From contig NZ_CAKLBX010000003.1 in NCBI RefSeq assembly GCF_920987055.1, positions 62,001 to 126,000 of the forward strand: DNA of 64,000 nt. Direction: 5' to 3'. The notes under the pieces were generated by a model. The model did not search any database. It saw nothing but the letters and a program-made list of their open reading frames with translations, and had not been told where the DNA came from. Both the position numbers and the translations under genes were made by a program. Shown here piece by piece: positions 19,655-28,598 of this stretch. Source of the stretch: Novosphingobium sp. CECT 9465. GTDB taxonomy: Bacteria; Pseudomonadota; Alphaproteobacteria; Sphingomonadales; Sphingomonadaceae. The number at the start of each line of letters is the position of its first letter. Position 1 is the first letter of the stretch.

Positions 19655-20098
19655 ATGATGATGATCGAGAGACGCGAATTGCTGATGGCGGGCGCCGGCC
19701 TTGCCGCCGCCGGAACGCTGGCTGCGCCGGCGGCGGCGCAGCAGCATCGAATGGACGGGATGGCGATGTCGATAACGGACTGTATCGACGATTGCGTGGC
19801 TTCGCACCGCATGTGCCTGGAGACCGCCGCCTGGCTGACCAAGCAAGGCGGCGCGTCAGCCACGGCGTCGCTGATCGCCATGCTGAACGACTGTGCGGAA
19901 CTGTGCCAGGCGACCGCCAACTCGATGCTGCGCGAATCCTCCCTCCATACCATCCTGTGTCGCGCCTGCGCTGACGCCTGCGAACGATGTGCGCGGGAAT
20001 GCCTGAGCCACGTCGTGGACGAGCGGATGAAGCGTTGCTCGGCTACCTGCAAGGACTGCGCCGCCAGCTGTCGGATGATGGCGGACATGGCGAGCTGA
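19655..20098 (+). CDS. Exported four-helix-bundle copper storage protein (Csp-like)
   Basis: About 148 residues from the first of three ATGs (19655), with GGAGGG just upstream. A Tat-type signal (ERRELLMAGAGLAAAGTLAAPAAAQ) leads to a 14-Cys four-helix bundle: TDCIDDC, HRMCLE, NDCAELC, ILCRACADACERCAREC, RCSATCKDCAASC. These spacings match the Csp family, whose tube-like bundle stores many Cu(I) ions through Cys thiolates. A Tat signal would send the folded protein to the periplasm, as for Csp1. It ends the plus-strand redox run, so it is a natural store for Cu(I) made by the upstream electron chain. Confidence 0.92.
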   Translation: MMMIERRELLMAGAGLAAAGTLAAPAAAQQHRMDGMAMSITDCIDDCVASHRMCLETAAWLTKQGGASATASLIAMLNDCAELCQATANSMLRESSLHTILCRACADACERCARECLSHVVDERMKRCSATCKDCAASCRMMADMAS

Positions 20099-20173
20099 GT
20101 TTCCTCGGACAGGCCCAGGCGTAGTGGGGTCAAGCAGATCCGGCACCATTGAAGCGATCCGGCGGTAGCGCAT

Positions 20174-20920
20174 CTAGACCAGCCAGGCAGCGATCGCGCC
20201 AACCACCGACTTGGTTTCGGCAACGTCGCGGACTCGCACGGTATCCAGCCCGAGGTGCTTGGCCGGATAATCATTTCCGCCCGGGAAGATCGCGTCACCG
20301 AAGAAGATCATCTCGTCGAGTGCGATGCCGGTCTGCTCGGAAAGGCGCTTAAGGCCATAGGCCTTGTCTATGCCTTCGCGGGTGATGTCGATCGATGTCG
20401 CCCCGCCGATATTGATGGCAAAGCCTGGCAGCAACGGCTGGAGCAGGGCCTGCAATTTCTTGCGCTTGGCGTGATCGGGATCCCACGTGTCCTTGGCCTC
20501 GAGCGGCGCCTGCTGACCGAGCGCGGAGAATGTGATCTGGCTGCCGCGATCCTCGATCTGCTCGCCCCAGATGTTCTCGTTTGCATAGCCCGCCTGCTCG
20601 ACCGCCTTGGTCAGTGCTTCGCGGATGCGCTGGCTTTCGTCGCCGGTGAACAGATCGGCATAGATACGCGTCCATTGGCCGTCGGCGTGACGATAGAGCT
20701 TGGTGCCCGTGGTCGGCTGGATGATGAAATTGTCGAGCCGCGCCCGGGCAGGCATGCGTGACACCGCCTGTTTCTCGAATTGCGGCCAGTCGCCTCCGGA
20801 GATGATCGCTACCATCGTCACGTCGAGCAGGCGGGTAAGCAGATCCGCCATCTCATCGTCGAGCGGCTGCTTGCTGGGCGCGAGGGTTCCGTCGAGGTCG
20901 AAAGCGGCCAGTCGCTTCAT
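20174..20920 (-). CDS. HAD-IIB family phosphatase (phosphomannomutase-like)
   Basis: A 248-residue HAD protein starting MKRLAAFDLDGTLAPSK at ATG 20920. Motif I is FDLDGT; motif II, IISGGDW; motif III/IV include DKAYGL and FFGDAIFPGGND. The cap resembles eukaryotic-type phosphomannomutase (GGATSIDITREGIDKAYGL; EDRGSQITFSALGQQ). It may act on a sugar phosphate. It is the last gene of the carbohydrate run that starts at 38041, after a broken HAD gene. Whether it is a mutase or a phosphatase cannot be settled from the sequence. Confidence 0.82.
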   Translation of the reverse strand: MKRLAAFDLDGTLAPSKQPLDDEMADLLTRLLDVTMVAIISGGDWPQFEKQAVSRMPARARLDNFIIQPTTGTKLYRHADGQWTRIYADLFTGDESQRIREALTKAVEQAGYANENIWGEQIEDRGSQITFSALGQQAPLEAKDTWDPDHAKRKKLQALLQPLLPGFAINIGGATSIDITREGIDKAYGLKRLSEQTGIALDEMIFFGDAIFPGGNDYPAKHLGLDTVRVRDVAETKSVVGAIAAWLV

Positions 20921-21254
20921 GATGATCTCCCACAAGCGGCAGCAGAAATGCGTCGATGGCATCGGCGATGCCATGTTTGTCGTTGCTGGTTGAAATGTAG
21001 TGCGCTGCGCTACGGATCTCCTCAGGCGTCTTGCCCATGGCGATCGATAGCCCGGTGCGCACGAGCAAAGGGCCGGTCATTGGGCATGTGGCCGAGCGCC
21101 CGCGCCAGGGCATCGACGCCAGCTCGCTTGTTGGCATAGGGGTTGGTGACGTCCAGATAGTAGGTCCGCGACCGGGCAGTCGTCGCCGACGCCAGGCTCT
21201 TGTCCTTGCGAACCAAAGTCCGTCGATGTCGGAGATGACGAGGCCAAGCATCAT
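20921..21254 (-). pseudogene. Broken Cof/HAD-IIB sugar phosphatase gene
   Basis: Pieces of one HAD protein lie in different frames. It opens MMLGLVISDIDG in one frame, continues as TLVRKDKSL and YYLDVTNPYANKRAG-VDALARALG in a second, and returns to the first as TGLSIAMGKTPEEIRSAA...YISTSNDKHGIADAI. Total length is about 110 codons against about 270 for the family, so there is an internal deletion plus at least two frameshifts. The ATG overlaps the zwf stop. The neighbouring intact HAD gene may cover the lost function. Confidence 0.75.
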
Positions 21255-22687
21255 TGGCCGATCCTGTGCCAGAAGCGGCCATCGCGTCCGAGTAGGGCAT
21301 CTGCGCCGGCCGGTCCGGCGCTGCCTGGTGCATAGGATTCAAGCCTGCCCTTGCCCTTGGCCCAGTCATCGAGGATCGGCTGGACCGCGGCCCAGCCCGC
21401 CTCGATCTGCTCGGCGCGCTGGAACAATGTCTGGTCGCCGGTCATCATGTCATAGAGCAAGGTTTCGTAGCCGGTCCGGCCCGACAGCTTGAAGTGGTCG
21501 GCATAAGTGAAATCGAGCGTTGTCCCTGCGGTCTTGATCACTGGCCCCGGTTTCTTGACCAGCATGTCTAAGACGATGCTTTCGTCCGGCTGCAGCTGGA
21601 AGATCAGGCGATTGGCTGGCAGGCGGTCGATCGGACAATCGCGGAATAAAGCGTAGGGCACTGCCTTGAACGTGACGACGATCTCCGTATCGCGCGCTGC
21701 CAGCGCCTTGCCGGTGCGCAGGTAGAAGGGCACGCCGGCCCAGCGCCAGGTGTCGACTTCCAGCTTCAGTGCGACATAAGTCTCGGTCCTGCTGTCGGCA
21801 GCGACATCCGGGACCTTACGATAGGCCGGCACGTTGCGGCTGCCGACACGGCCCTTGCCATATTGGCCGCGCACTGCGCAGACTGCGGTGGGCTTGCGGA
21901 TCGCGCGCAACACCTTGGCCTTTTCGTCGCGGATCGCGTCGGCATCGAAGCTGTTGGGCGGCTCCATCGCGATTATCGCCAGCAGCTGGAACAGATGGTT
22001 GGGGACCATGTCGCGGAGCGCGCCGGTTGCATCGTAGAAAGATCCGCGCGATCCGACCTCGACCGTCTCGGCGGCGGTGATCTGGACATGGTCGATATAG
22101 CGATTGTTCCACACCGCTTCGAACCATTGGTTGGCGAAGCGCGCGACCAGGATGTTCTGGACAGTTTCCTTTCCCAGGAAATGGTCGAGCCGGTAGATCT
22201 GGCTTTCCGGGAGCAAGGCGAGGATTCGGGCGTCAAGCGCCTTGGCCGAGGCGAGGTCGTGGCCGAACGGCTTTTCGATCGCGACGCGGCGGAACCGACT
22301 GCCCGCTTCCGCCATCAGGCCTTTGACGGCAAGCTTTTCGACGATGGCGCCGAAGAAATGCGCCGGCGTGGCAAGGTAGAAGACCGCGCTTCGGTCGCCC
22401 AACGCCTGGGCGACATCGTCGAACACCCGGTCTGCGGTGAAATCGCCCTGGAGGTAGGCGATGCGCTTGCGCAGATCACGCCAGCAATCGCCCTCGGTCG
22501 CGAACTTATCCAGGCTGGCGCGCAACGTCTCGTCATCGCCATCGCTGCGGCCGATGCCGAGGATGGTGAAGTCCTTTCCCAGCAATCCGTCGGTGCACAG
22601 ATTGGTGACGGCGGGGACCAGCAGGCGGCGGGTCAGGTCCCCGGTCGCGCCGAAAATGACCAGAGTGGCGGGTGGGGCCGTCTTCAT
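21251..22687 (-). CDS. zwf: Glucose-6-phosphate 1-dehydrogenase
   Basis: A 478-residue G6PDH, oxidising glucose 6-phosphate to 6-phosphogluconolactone with NADP+. It shows the coenzyme motif FGATGDLTRRLL, the active-site signature RLDHFLGKETVQNIL and the EKPFGHDL segment. Length is normal. It starts 6 nt after the gnd stop and overlaps the downstream HAD remnant. It belongs to the minus-strand pentose-phosphate set and is a main NADPH source for oxidative stress resistance. Confidence 0.96.
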   Translation of the reverse strand: MKTAPPATLVIFGATGDLTRRLLVPAVTNLCTDGLLGKDFTILGIGRSDGDDETLRASLDKFATEGDCWRDLRKRIAYLQGDFTADRVFDDVAQALGDRSAVFYLATPAHFFGAIVEKLAVKGLMAEAGSRFRRVAIEKPFGHDLASAKALDARILALLPESQIYRLDHFLGKETVQNILVARFANQWFEAVWNNRYIDHVQITAAETVEVGSRGSFYDATGALRDMVPNHLFQLLAIIAMEPPNSFDADAIRDEKAKVLRAIRKPTAVCAVRGQYGKGRVGSRNVPAYRKVPDVAADSRTETYVALKLEVDTWRWAGVPFYLRTGKALAARDTEIVVTFKAVPYALFRDCPIDRLPANRLIFQLQPDESIVLDMLVKKPGPVIKTAGTTLDFTYADHFKLSGRTGYETLLYDMMTGDQTLFQRAEQIEAGWAAVQPILDDWAKGKGRLESYAPGSAGPAGADALLGRDGRFWHRIGQ

Positions 22688-22693
22688 GGGAGC

Positions 22694-23680
22694 CTACTGC
22701 GGCATTTCGGTATGGCCGCCGAAGCCGAAGCGCATCGCCGACAGCACCTGGTCGCCGAACGTATGTTCGACGCGGCTGCGATAGCGCGCGAACAAGGCGG
22801 CCGAGAGGACGTAGGCGGGCACCGCTTCCTCCATCGCCGCCTCAATCGTCCAATGGCCTTCGCCCGAATCCGCCACGGTGCCGGTAAACTGGGCGAGCAT
22901 CTGATCCTTGGCGAGCGCCGACGCGGTCAGGTCGAGCAGCCAGGAGGAGATGACCGATCCGCGGCGCCACACCTCGGCAATGTCGGTGAGGTTGAGATCG
23001 AAGCGCTCATCCTCAGGAAGCTTGTCGGATTTCTTCGACTTCAGGATGTCGAAGCCCTCGGCATAGGCCTGCATCAAACCATATTCGATGCCGTTGTGGA
23101 CCATCTTGACGAAGTGGCCGGCGCCAGGCGGGCCGGCATGGATGTAGCCGAGCTCGGCGCGCGCATCCTCGCCTTCCTGCTCCATCCGATTGGGCGTGGG
23201 GGGGATCGTCCCTCGGCCCGGTGCCATCGTCTTGAAGATCGGATCGAGGTAGTCGACCACCTCCGTCTCGCCGCCGATCATCATGCAATAGCCGCGTTCG
23301 AGTCCCCAGACGCCGCCCGACGTGCCGATGTCGACATAGGCGACTTGCTTCGCCACGCAGAGCTTCGCGCGGCGGATATCGTCCTTGTAGAAGCTGTTGC
23401 CGCCGTCGATGATGATGTCGCCGGACAGGGACTTTTCGAGCAGGGCGGTGATCGTATCCTCGGTCGGAGGACCCGCCGGGAGCATCACCCAGAAGATGGC
23501 GCGCTCGGCGAGCTTGCCGCGCAGATCGTCGAGCCCGGTCGCGCCGACCGCACCTTCCTTGACCAGATCGTCGATCAGATGCTGGTTGCGATCGAAGACG
23601 ACCACTTCATGTCCGCCGCGCAACAGGCGACGGACGATATTGCCGCCCATGCGCCCCAGTCCGATCATCGCGATACGCAT
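22694..23680 (-). CDS. gnd: 6-phosphogluconate dehydrogenase, decarboxylating (short form)
   Basis: A 328-residue enzyme of the short GndA/YqeC-like class. It has the Rossmann start [16 protein letters not shown], then [30 protein letters not shown] and the catalytic [16 protein letters not shown]. It converts 6-phosphogluconate to ribulose 5-phosphate with reduction of NAD(P)+. It sits 15 nt after pgi. The short class often prefers NAD+, which would affect the NADPH argument for this cluster; this cannot be resolved by eye. Confidence 0.94.
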   Translation of the reverse strand: MRIAMIGLGRMGGNIVRRLLRGGHEVVVFDRNQHLIDDLVKEGAVGATGLDDLRGKLAERAIFWVMLPAGPPTEDTITALLEKSLSGDIIIDGGNSFYKDDIRRAKLCVAKQVAYVDIGTSGGVWGLERGYCMMIGGETEVVDYLDPIFKTMAPGRGTIPPTPNRMEQEGEDARAELGYIHAGPPGAGHFVKMVHNGIEYGLMQAYAEGFDILKSKKSDKLPEDERFDLNLTDIAEVWRRGSVISSWLLDLTASALAKDQMLAQFTGTVADSGEGHWTIEAAMEEAVPAYVLSAALFARYRSRVEHTFGDQVLSAMRFGFGGHTEMPQ

Positions 23681-23695
23681 TTATGCTGATCCCCT

Positions 23696-25354
23696 TCAAT
23701 TCTGTAGCGAACGCGCCACCAATGTTTCGAGGGTATTGAGATCCCCTGTGTTGAGATGAATGCGCAAGGTGCGCTGCCCGCGCGCGGCGAGCACGTCGAG
23801 ATCGCCACGCGCCTGCGCGAGCTGGACCGTGCCGAAGCTGGCCTTGCGTCCGGGCACCGGTACGTCCGGGTTCGGCGTCCGCGTGATCTCGACGAACACG
23901 CCGCTCTTCGGACCGCCTTTGTAGGCCTGGCCGGTCGAATGGAGGAAACGCGGGCCGAAGCCGGCGACGGTCGCGACATGCTTCGCGTGAACTACTTCGC
24001 CGCGCATCCGCGCGATCGCCGCCTCATGGGCGTCGTTGCGTTCGAGATAGACGAGGAAGCCGACATAATCGCCTGGGGACACCTTGGCGAAATGGCTGCG
24101 AAGGATTTCGACCGGGTCGGCTCCGGAGCTGGCTTCGCCCGGCGCCGAAAAGGCCATGGCCGCATCCTGGTGGAACGGCGTTTCCGGGGCGAGTGCACCC
24201 GATTCCTCATATTTGTCGATCAGCTCGCGGGTCGCGATCTTGGCATCCTCGACATCGGGCTGGTCGAACGGGTCGATCCCGATCACCGCGCCGGCAAACG
24301 CCGTCGCCACTTCCCAGCGAAAGAATTCCTGGCCGATACGCTCCTTCGACGGCAGCGTAATGCGTATCACCGGCTGGCCCGCTGCGACCAGGAAATGGGC
24401 CTGTTCGATGACGTCGGACGCATCGTCGCCATCGAGCGTCAGCAGGGCGAAGAGACGATCCGTGCCATAATCCTCGGCCGGCGCGGACGGCTCCAGATCG
24501 ACCGGAACGATACCCTTGCCGTGCTTGCCGGTCGATTCGGCGATGAGCTGTTCGAGCCAGGCGCCGATCGGCTCGAGGCCGGGGCTGGTCAGGATGGTGA
24601 GCTTGTCGCGGCCGGAAACCGCCGCCTCGCCCATGATCGCACCCAGGATCAGGCCGGGATTGGCGGTGTCGCCCTTGCACGCTTCGACCAGGGGCTGGGT
24701 CGCGGCGAAAAAGGCTTCGACGTCGATCCCCATCATCGCTGCCGGCACCATGCCGAATACCGACAGGACCGAATAACGCCCGCCGATCGCCGGATCGCCG
24801 AGGAAGATGGCGTGATAGCCATGCTCCTTGGCCAGCTTCTCGAGCTTCGATCCCGGATCGGTCACCGCGACGAAGCGGTCGCCATCCTTGCCGGACAACT
24901 CCCAGAAATACGCCCGGAGCAGTTCGGGCTCCATCGTCGCCCCGGATTTGGAGGCGACAAGGAACAGGGCTTCCTTCGGATCGATCTTCGCCGCGACTGT
25001 GCCGATCTGGCCGGGATCGGTCGAATCGAGCGCGTGGACGGTCGGAAAACCGGGCCCCGCGCCGATGATCTCGCTCAGCACTTCGGGGCCGAGGCTCGAT
25101 CCGCCCATCCCGAGCAGGACGACGTTCTTATGGCTGCGCGCCTTGGCGGCGATCGCCTTGAGCTGGGCGAAATCGACCTGCTTGCCTTCCCCCGCGGCGA
25201 GCCAGCCGACCCATTTGGCTTCGTCGCCGTTGGTCCAGAGCGATGCGTCGGCGGCCCACAGCCGCGTACCCCATTTCTCCGCCGCCGCTGTCTTGAGCCT
25301 GGCATCGACCGCGTGGCGAAGCGGCTCGGGCAGGTCGGCGTGGAAATGGTTCAT
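23696..25354 (-). CDS. pgi: Glucose-6-phosphate isomerase
   Basis: A 552-residue phosphoglucose isomerase of the type usually found next to or fused with transaldolase. It has LLGMGGSSLGPEVL, FLVASKSGATMEPELL and AIGGRYSVLSVFGMVPAA, matching the sugar-binding motifs of the family. ATG overlaps the tal stop by 4 nt (ATGA). In many organisms tal and pgi form one Tal-Pgi fusion; here they are two overlapping genes, consistent with a split or unfused version. It connects fructose 6-phosphate from tal/tkt back to zwf. Confidence 0.93.
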   Translation of the reverse strand: MNHFHADLPEPLRHAVDARLKTAAAEKWGTRLWAADASLWTNGDEAKWVGWLAAGEGKQVDFAQLKAIAAKARSHKNVVLLGMGGSSLGPEVLSEIIGAGPGFPTVHALDSTDPGQIGTVAAKIDPKEALFLVASKSGATMEPELLRAYFWELSGKDGDRFVAVTDPGSKLEKLAKEHGYHAIFLGDPAIGGRYSVLSVFGMVPAAMMGIDVEAFFAATQPLVEACKGDTANPGLILGAIMGEAAVSGRDKLTILTSPGLEPIGAWLEQLIAESTGKHGKGIVPVDLEPSAPAEDYGTDRLFALLTLDGDDASDVIEQAHFLVAAGQPVIRITLPSKERIGQEFFRWEVATAFAGAVIGIDPFDQPDVEDAKIATRELIDKYEESGALAPETPFHQDAAMAFSAPGEASSGADPVEILRSHFAKVSPGDYVGFLVYLERNDAHEAAIARMRGEVVHAKHVATVAGFGPRFLHSTGQAYKGGPKSGVFVEITRTPNPDVPVPGRKASFGTVQLAQARGDLDVLAARGQRTLRIHLNTGDLNTLETLVARSLQN

Positions 25355-26490
25355 GCGCTTCTGGCCTCCGCTTTGGCTTTCTTCGCCTCGATCGCGCCGA
25401 GCAGCGTGTCGGCCGCGTCGGCGAACAGTTTGACGCCATCTTCGACCAGCTTGGCGGTGACGCCGGACAGATCGAGCCCGAGCCGGTCGGTCTCGGCCAG
25501 GACATGTTCAGCCCCCGGCACGTCCGCGGTCAGCGTCTGCTTGAGCGTGCCGTGGTCCCGGAACGCGTCCATCGTCTTGGGCGGGATGGTGTTGACCGTT
25601 TCAGGGCCGATCAGCGCGTCGATATAGAGCGTGTCGGGGAAGGACGGATCCTTCGTGCCCGTCGATGCCCACAGCAGACGCTGTGGCATCGCCCCTTCGG
25701 CGGCAAGCTTCTTCCACCGGTCCGACTTCACGAAGTCGAGATACCATTGGTAAGCGAGCTTGGCGTTGGCGATCGCGACCTTGCCGCGTACCGCCTTGAG
25801 CGCGTCGGCATCCTTGTCGCCGCCCTTCACCCGTTCGTCGATCTTCTTGTCGATCGCGCTGTCGATGCGGCTGACGAAGAAGCTGGCGACGCTGGCTATC
25901 CGGTCTACTTCCAAGCCCTTGGCCAGCCGCGCCTCCAGCCCCTCGACATAGGCCAGCGCCACCGCCTGATAGGCTTCCAGAGCGAACAGCAACGTCACGT
26001 TGATGTTGAGCCTGTCCTCGATCAACTGCCGGATCGCCGGGACGCCGGCCCTGGTGCCCGGCACCTTGATCATCAGGTTCGGGCGATCGACCATCTTCGA
26101 GAGCCGCCGCGCCTCGGCGATCGTCTTGTCGGTATCGTTGGCGAGATAGGGCGAAACCTCAAGGCTGACATAGCCGTCCTTGCCGTCCAGCCGGTCGAAC
26201 ACCGGACGCAGCGTGTCGCAGGCATCCTGGATGTCCTTGACCGCCAGCGCTTCGTAGGTTTCGACCACCGATGCGCCCGGATTGGCGGTGACCAACGCCT
26301 TGTACTGATCGTCATAGGCGGTGCCCTGGCCCATCGCCTTCTCGAAGGTCGACGGGTTCGAGGTGACGCCGGTCAGGCCGTCCTCCTCGACCAGCTTTCG
26401 GAGGCCGCCTTCCTTGAGGAAGGAGCGGTCGCCGAAATCGAGCCAGGGCGCCTGCCCCGATTCCTGAAGCTGCTTGAGAAGGCTCGACAT
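25351..26490 (-). CDS. tal: Transaldolase
   Basis: A 379-residue transaldolase of the long, TAL-Pgi-linked class. Motifs: GVTSNPSTFEKAM near residue 45, YVSLEVSPYLAND, and LMIKVPGTRAG with the Schiff-base Lys. It transfers dihydroxyacetone units in the non-oxidative pentose phosphate pathway. It starts 3 nt after tkt and overlaps pgi by 4 nt. Complete. Confidence 0.94.
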   Translation of the reverse strand: MSSLLKQLQESGQAPWLDFGDRSFLKEGGLRKLVEEDGLTGVTSNPSTFEKAMGQGTAYDDQYKALVTANPGASVVETYEALAVKDIQDACDTLRPVFDRLDGKDGYVSLEVSPYLANDTDKTIAEARRLSKMVDRPNLMIKVPGTRAGVPAIRQLIEDRLNINVTLLFALEAYQAVALAYVEGLEARLAKGLEVDRIASVASFFVSRIDSAIDKKIDERVKGGDKDADALKAVRGKVAIANAKLAYQWYLDFVKSDRWKKLAAEGAMPQRLLWASTGTKDPSFPDTLYIDALIGPETVNTIPPKTMDAFRDHGTLKQTLTADVPGAEHVLAETDRLGLDLSGVTAKLVEDGVKLFADAADTLLGAIEAKKAKAEARSA

Positions 26491-26493
26491 GGC

Positions 26494-28563
26494 TCAGGCC
26501 TTTCCGATCAGTTCGCGCGCGACCTTGACGAGATTGTCGACGGTGAAACCGAATTTGTCCTGCAGTTTCGTGGCAGGGGCCGAGGCGCCGAAGGTCGACA
26601 TGGCGATCGTCCGTCCTTTCGAGCCGACATAGCGATCCCAGCCGATCTCGCCGCCCATTTCGACTGCGAGACGTGCCTCGACGCCGGGGGTCAGGACACT
26701 GTCCTTGTAGGCCTGATCCTGTAGTTCGAAGAGATGCCAGCTCGGCATCGATACGACGCGTGCCTTGACGCCGGCTTCGGTCAGTCTCTCGTACGCCGAC
26801 ACCACCAGGCCGACTTCGCTGCCCGTGCCGATCAGGATGATTTCAGGCTTGTCGTCGCCGGCGAGGACATAGGCGCCCTTCAGCAGCCCTTCGGCGCCGG
26901 CATATTTGCTGCGGTCGAGCGTCGGGATCGCCTGGCGCGAGAAGACCAGGGCGGTCGGGCGGTTGTTTTTGCTCAGCGCCGCACGCCAAGCCCAGGCGAC
27001 CTCGTTGGCGTCGCATGGTCGGATCATGTCGAGGCCGGGTGTGGCGCGCAGCATGGTCAGCTGCTCGATCGGCTGGTGGGTCGGCCCGTCCTCGCCGACG
27101 CCGATTGAATCGTGGGTGAAGATGAAGGTGACGCCGAGCTCCATCAGCGCCGCCAGGCGGACCGGCGGGCGCATATAATCGAGGAAGATGAAAAAGGTCG
27201 CCGAATAGGGACGCAGGTGCGACAGGGCCATGCCGTTGACCACCGAACCCATCGCATGTTCGCGCACGCCGAAGTGGAGATTGCGGCCGGCATAGCTGCC
27301 CGTCTGGAACGATCCCGCGCCTTCGATCAGGGTCTTTGTCGAGGGGGCAAGATCGGCCGAGCCGCCGACCAGCCAGGGCAGGTTGGGCGCGATCGCGTTG
27401 AGCACCTTGCCGCCGGCATCGCGGGTCGCGATGCCTTTTTCGTCGGCGGGGAAGGTCGGGATGGCGGCATCCCAGCCGTCGGGAAGCCGGTCGGCAAAGA
27501 TCGCCTCGAGCTCCTTGGCCAGGGCGGGTTCGGCCTGCGCATAGCGTTCGCGCATCGCCAGCCATTCGGCACGCAGCGGCTTGCCGCGCCCGGCAATGGC
27601 GCCTCCGAAATGCTCGGGCACGCCGTCGGGAACGAGGAAGGACGAATCCTCGGGCCAGCCATAGGCTTTCTTGGTGCCGCGTATGTCATCGCCGGTCATC
27701 GCCTCGCCATGCGCCTTGGCGGTTCCGGCGATCGAGCTGCCATAGCCGATAATCGAATGGACCACGATCATCGTCGGCCTGTCGGTGGTCGCCTTGAAGC
27801 TTTCGATCGCCGCGGCGACCGCCTTGGTATCGTTGGCGTCGTCCACATGGATGACGTGCCAGCCATAAGCGTCGAAGCGCTGGCCGACATCCTCGTCGAA
27901 GGCGAGATCGGTGCCGCCCTCGATCGTCACATGGTTCGAATCGTAGATCCAGCAGAGGTTGGAGAGCTTCAGGTGGCCGGCCAGGCTCGCCGCCTCGCTC
28001 GCCACGCCTTCCATCATACAGCCGTCGCCGGCGAGGCAATAGACGTCATGGTCGAAGATCGGGAAACCGTCGCGATTGTAGCGCGCCGCGAGCCAGCGCT
28101 CGGCAATCGCCATGCCGACCGAATTGCCGCAGCCCTGGCCGAGCGGTCCAGTGGTCGTCTCGACGCCCGTGGTGTGGCGATATTCGGGGTGACCCGGCGT
28201 CTTCGAGCCGATCTGGCGGAAATCCTTGATGTCCTGCAGGCTCACCGCCGGTTTGCCGGTCAGCCTGCCGTCCTTGTCGATCTCCTTGACTCCGGCGAGA
28301 TGCAGCAGGGAGTAAAGCAGCATCGACGCATGGCCGACCGACAGGACGAAGCGGTCGCGGTTGGGCCAATCCGGCGCGTCGGGATCGGTGCGCAGGAATT
28401 GCGACCAGAGCGTATAGCCGACCGGTGCCAGGGCCATCGGCGTGCCGATATGACCCGATTTCGCGGCGTGGACCGCATCCATCGTCAATGTGCGGATCGT
28501 GTCGATCGCCAGCCGTTCCGGGCTGCCGTCCCCATGCAGGGTAGAGGCGGGGATGGTCGACAT
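26494..28563 (-). CDS. tkt: Transketolase
   Basis: A 689-residue transketolase; ATG 28563 (MSTIPASTLHGDGS) is preferred to an upstream in-frame start because it follows a purine-rich site and aligns with the family N-terminus. Motifs: SGHIGTPMALAPVGY, thiamine-diphosphate site GDGCMMEGVASEAASL with N downstream, HDSIGVGEDGPTHQPIEQL. It lies 35 nt after the glucan synthetase gene. It cycles pentose phosphates to hexose and triose phosphates. Confidence 0.95.
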   Translation of the reverse strand: MSTIPASTLHGDGSPERLAIDTIRTLTMDAVHAAKSGHIGTPMALAPVGYTLWSQFLRTDPDAPDWPNRDRFVLSVGHASMLLYSLLHLAGVKEIDKDGRLTGKPAVSLQDIKDFRQIGSKTPGHPEYRHTTGVETTTGPLGQGCGNSVGMAIAERWLAARYNRDGFPIFDHDVYCLAGDGCMMEGVASEAASLAGHLKLSNLCWIYDSNHVTIEGGTDLAFDEDVGQRFDAYGWHVIHVDDANDTKAVAAAIESFKATTDRPTMIVVHSIIGYGSSIAGTAKAHGEAMTGDDIRGTKKAYGWPEDSSFLVPDGVPEHFGGAIAGRGKPLRAEWLAMRERYAQAEPALAKELEAIFADRLPDGWDAAIPTFPADEKGIATRDAGGKVLNAIAPNLPWLVGGSADLAPSTKTLIEGAGSFQTGSYAGRNLHFGVREHAMGSVVNGMALSHLRPYSATFFIFLDYMRPPVRLAALMELGVTFIFTHDSIGVGEDGPTHQPIEQLTMLRATPGLDMIRPCDANEVAWAWRAALSKNNRPTALVFSRQAIPTLDRSKYAGAEGLLKGAYVLAGDDKPEIILIGTGSEVGLVVSAYERLTEAGVKARVVSMPSWHLFELQDQAYKDSVLTPGVEARLAVEMGGEIGWDRYVGSKGRTIAMSTFGASAPATKLQDKFGFTVDNLVKVARELIGKA

Positions 28564-28598
28564 GAGAATCCTTTCGTATTGCCGTTGTCGAATCGACG

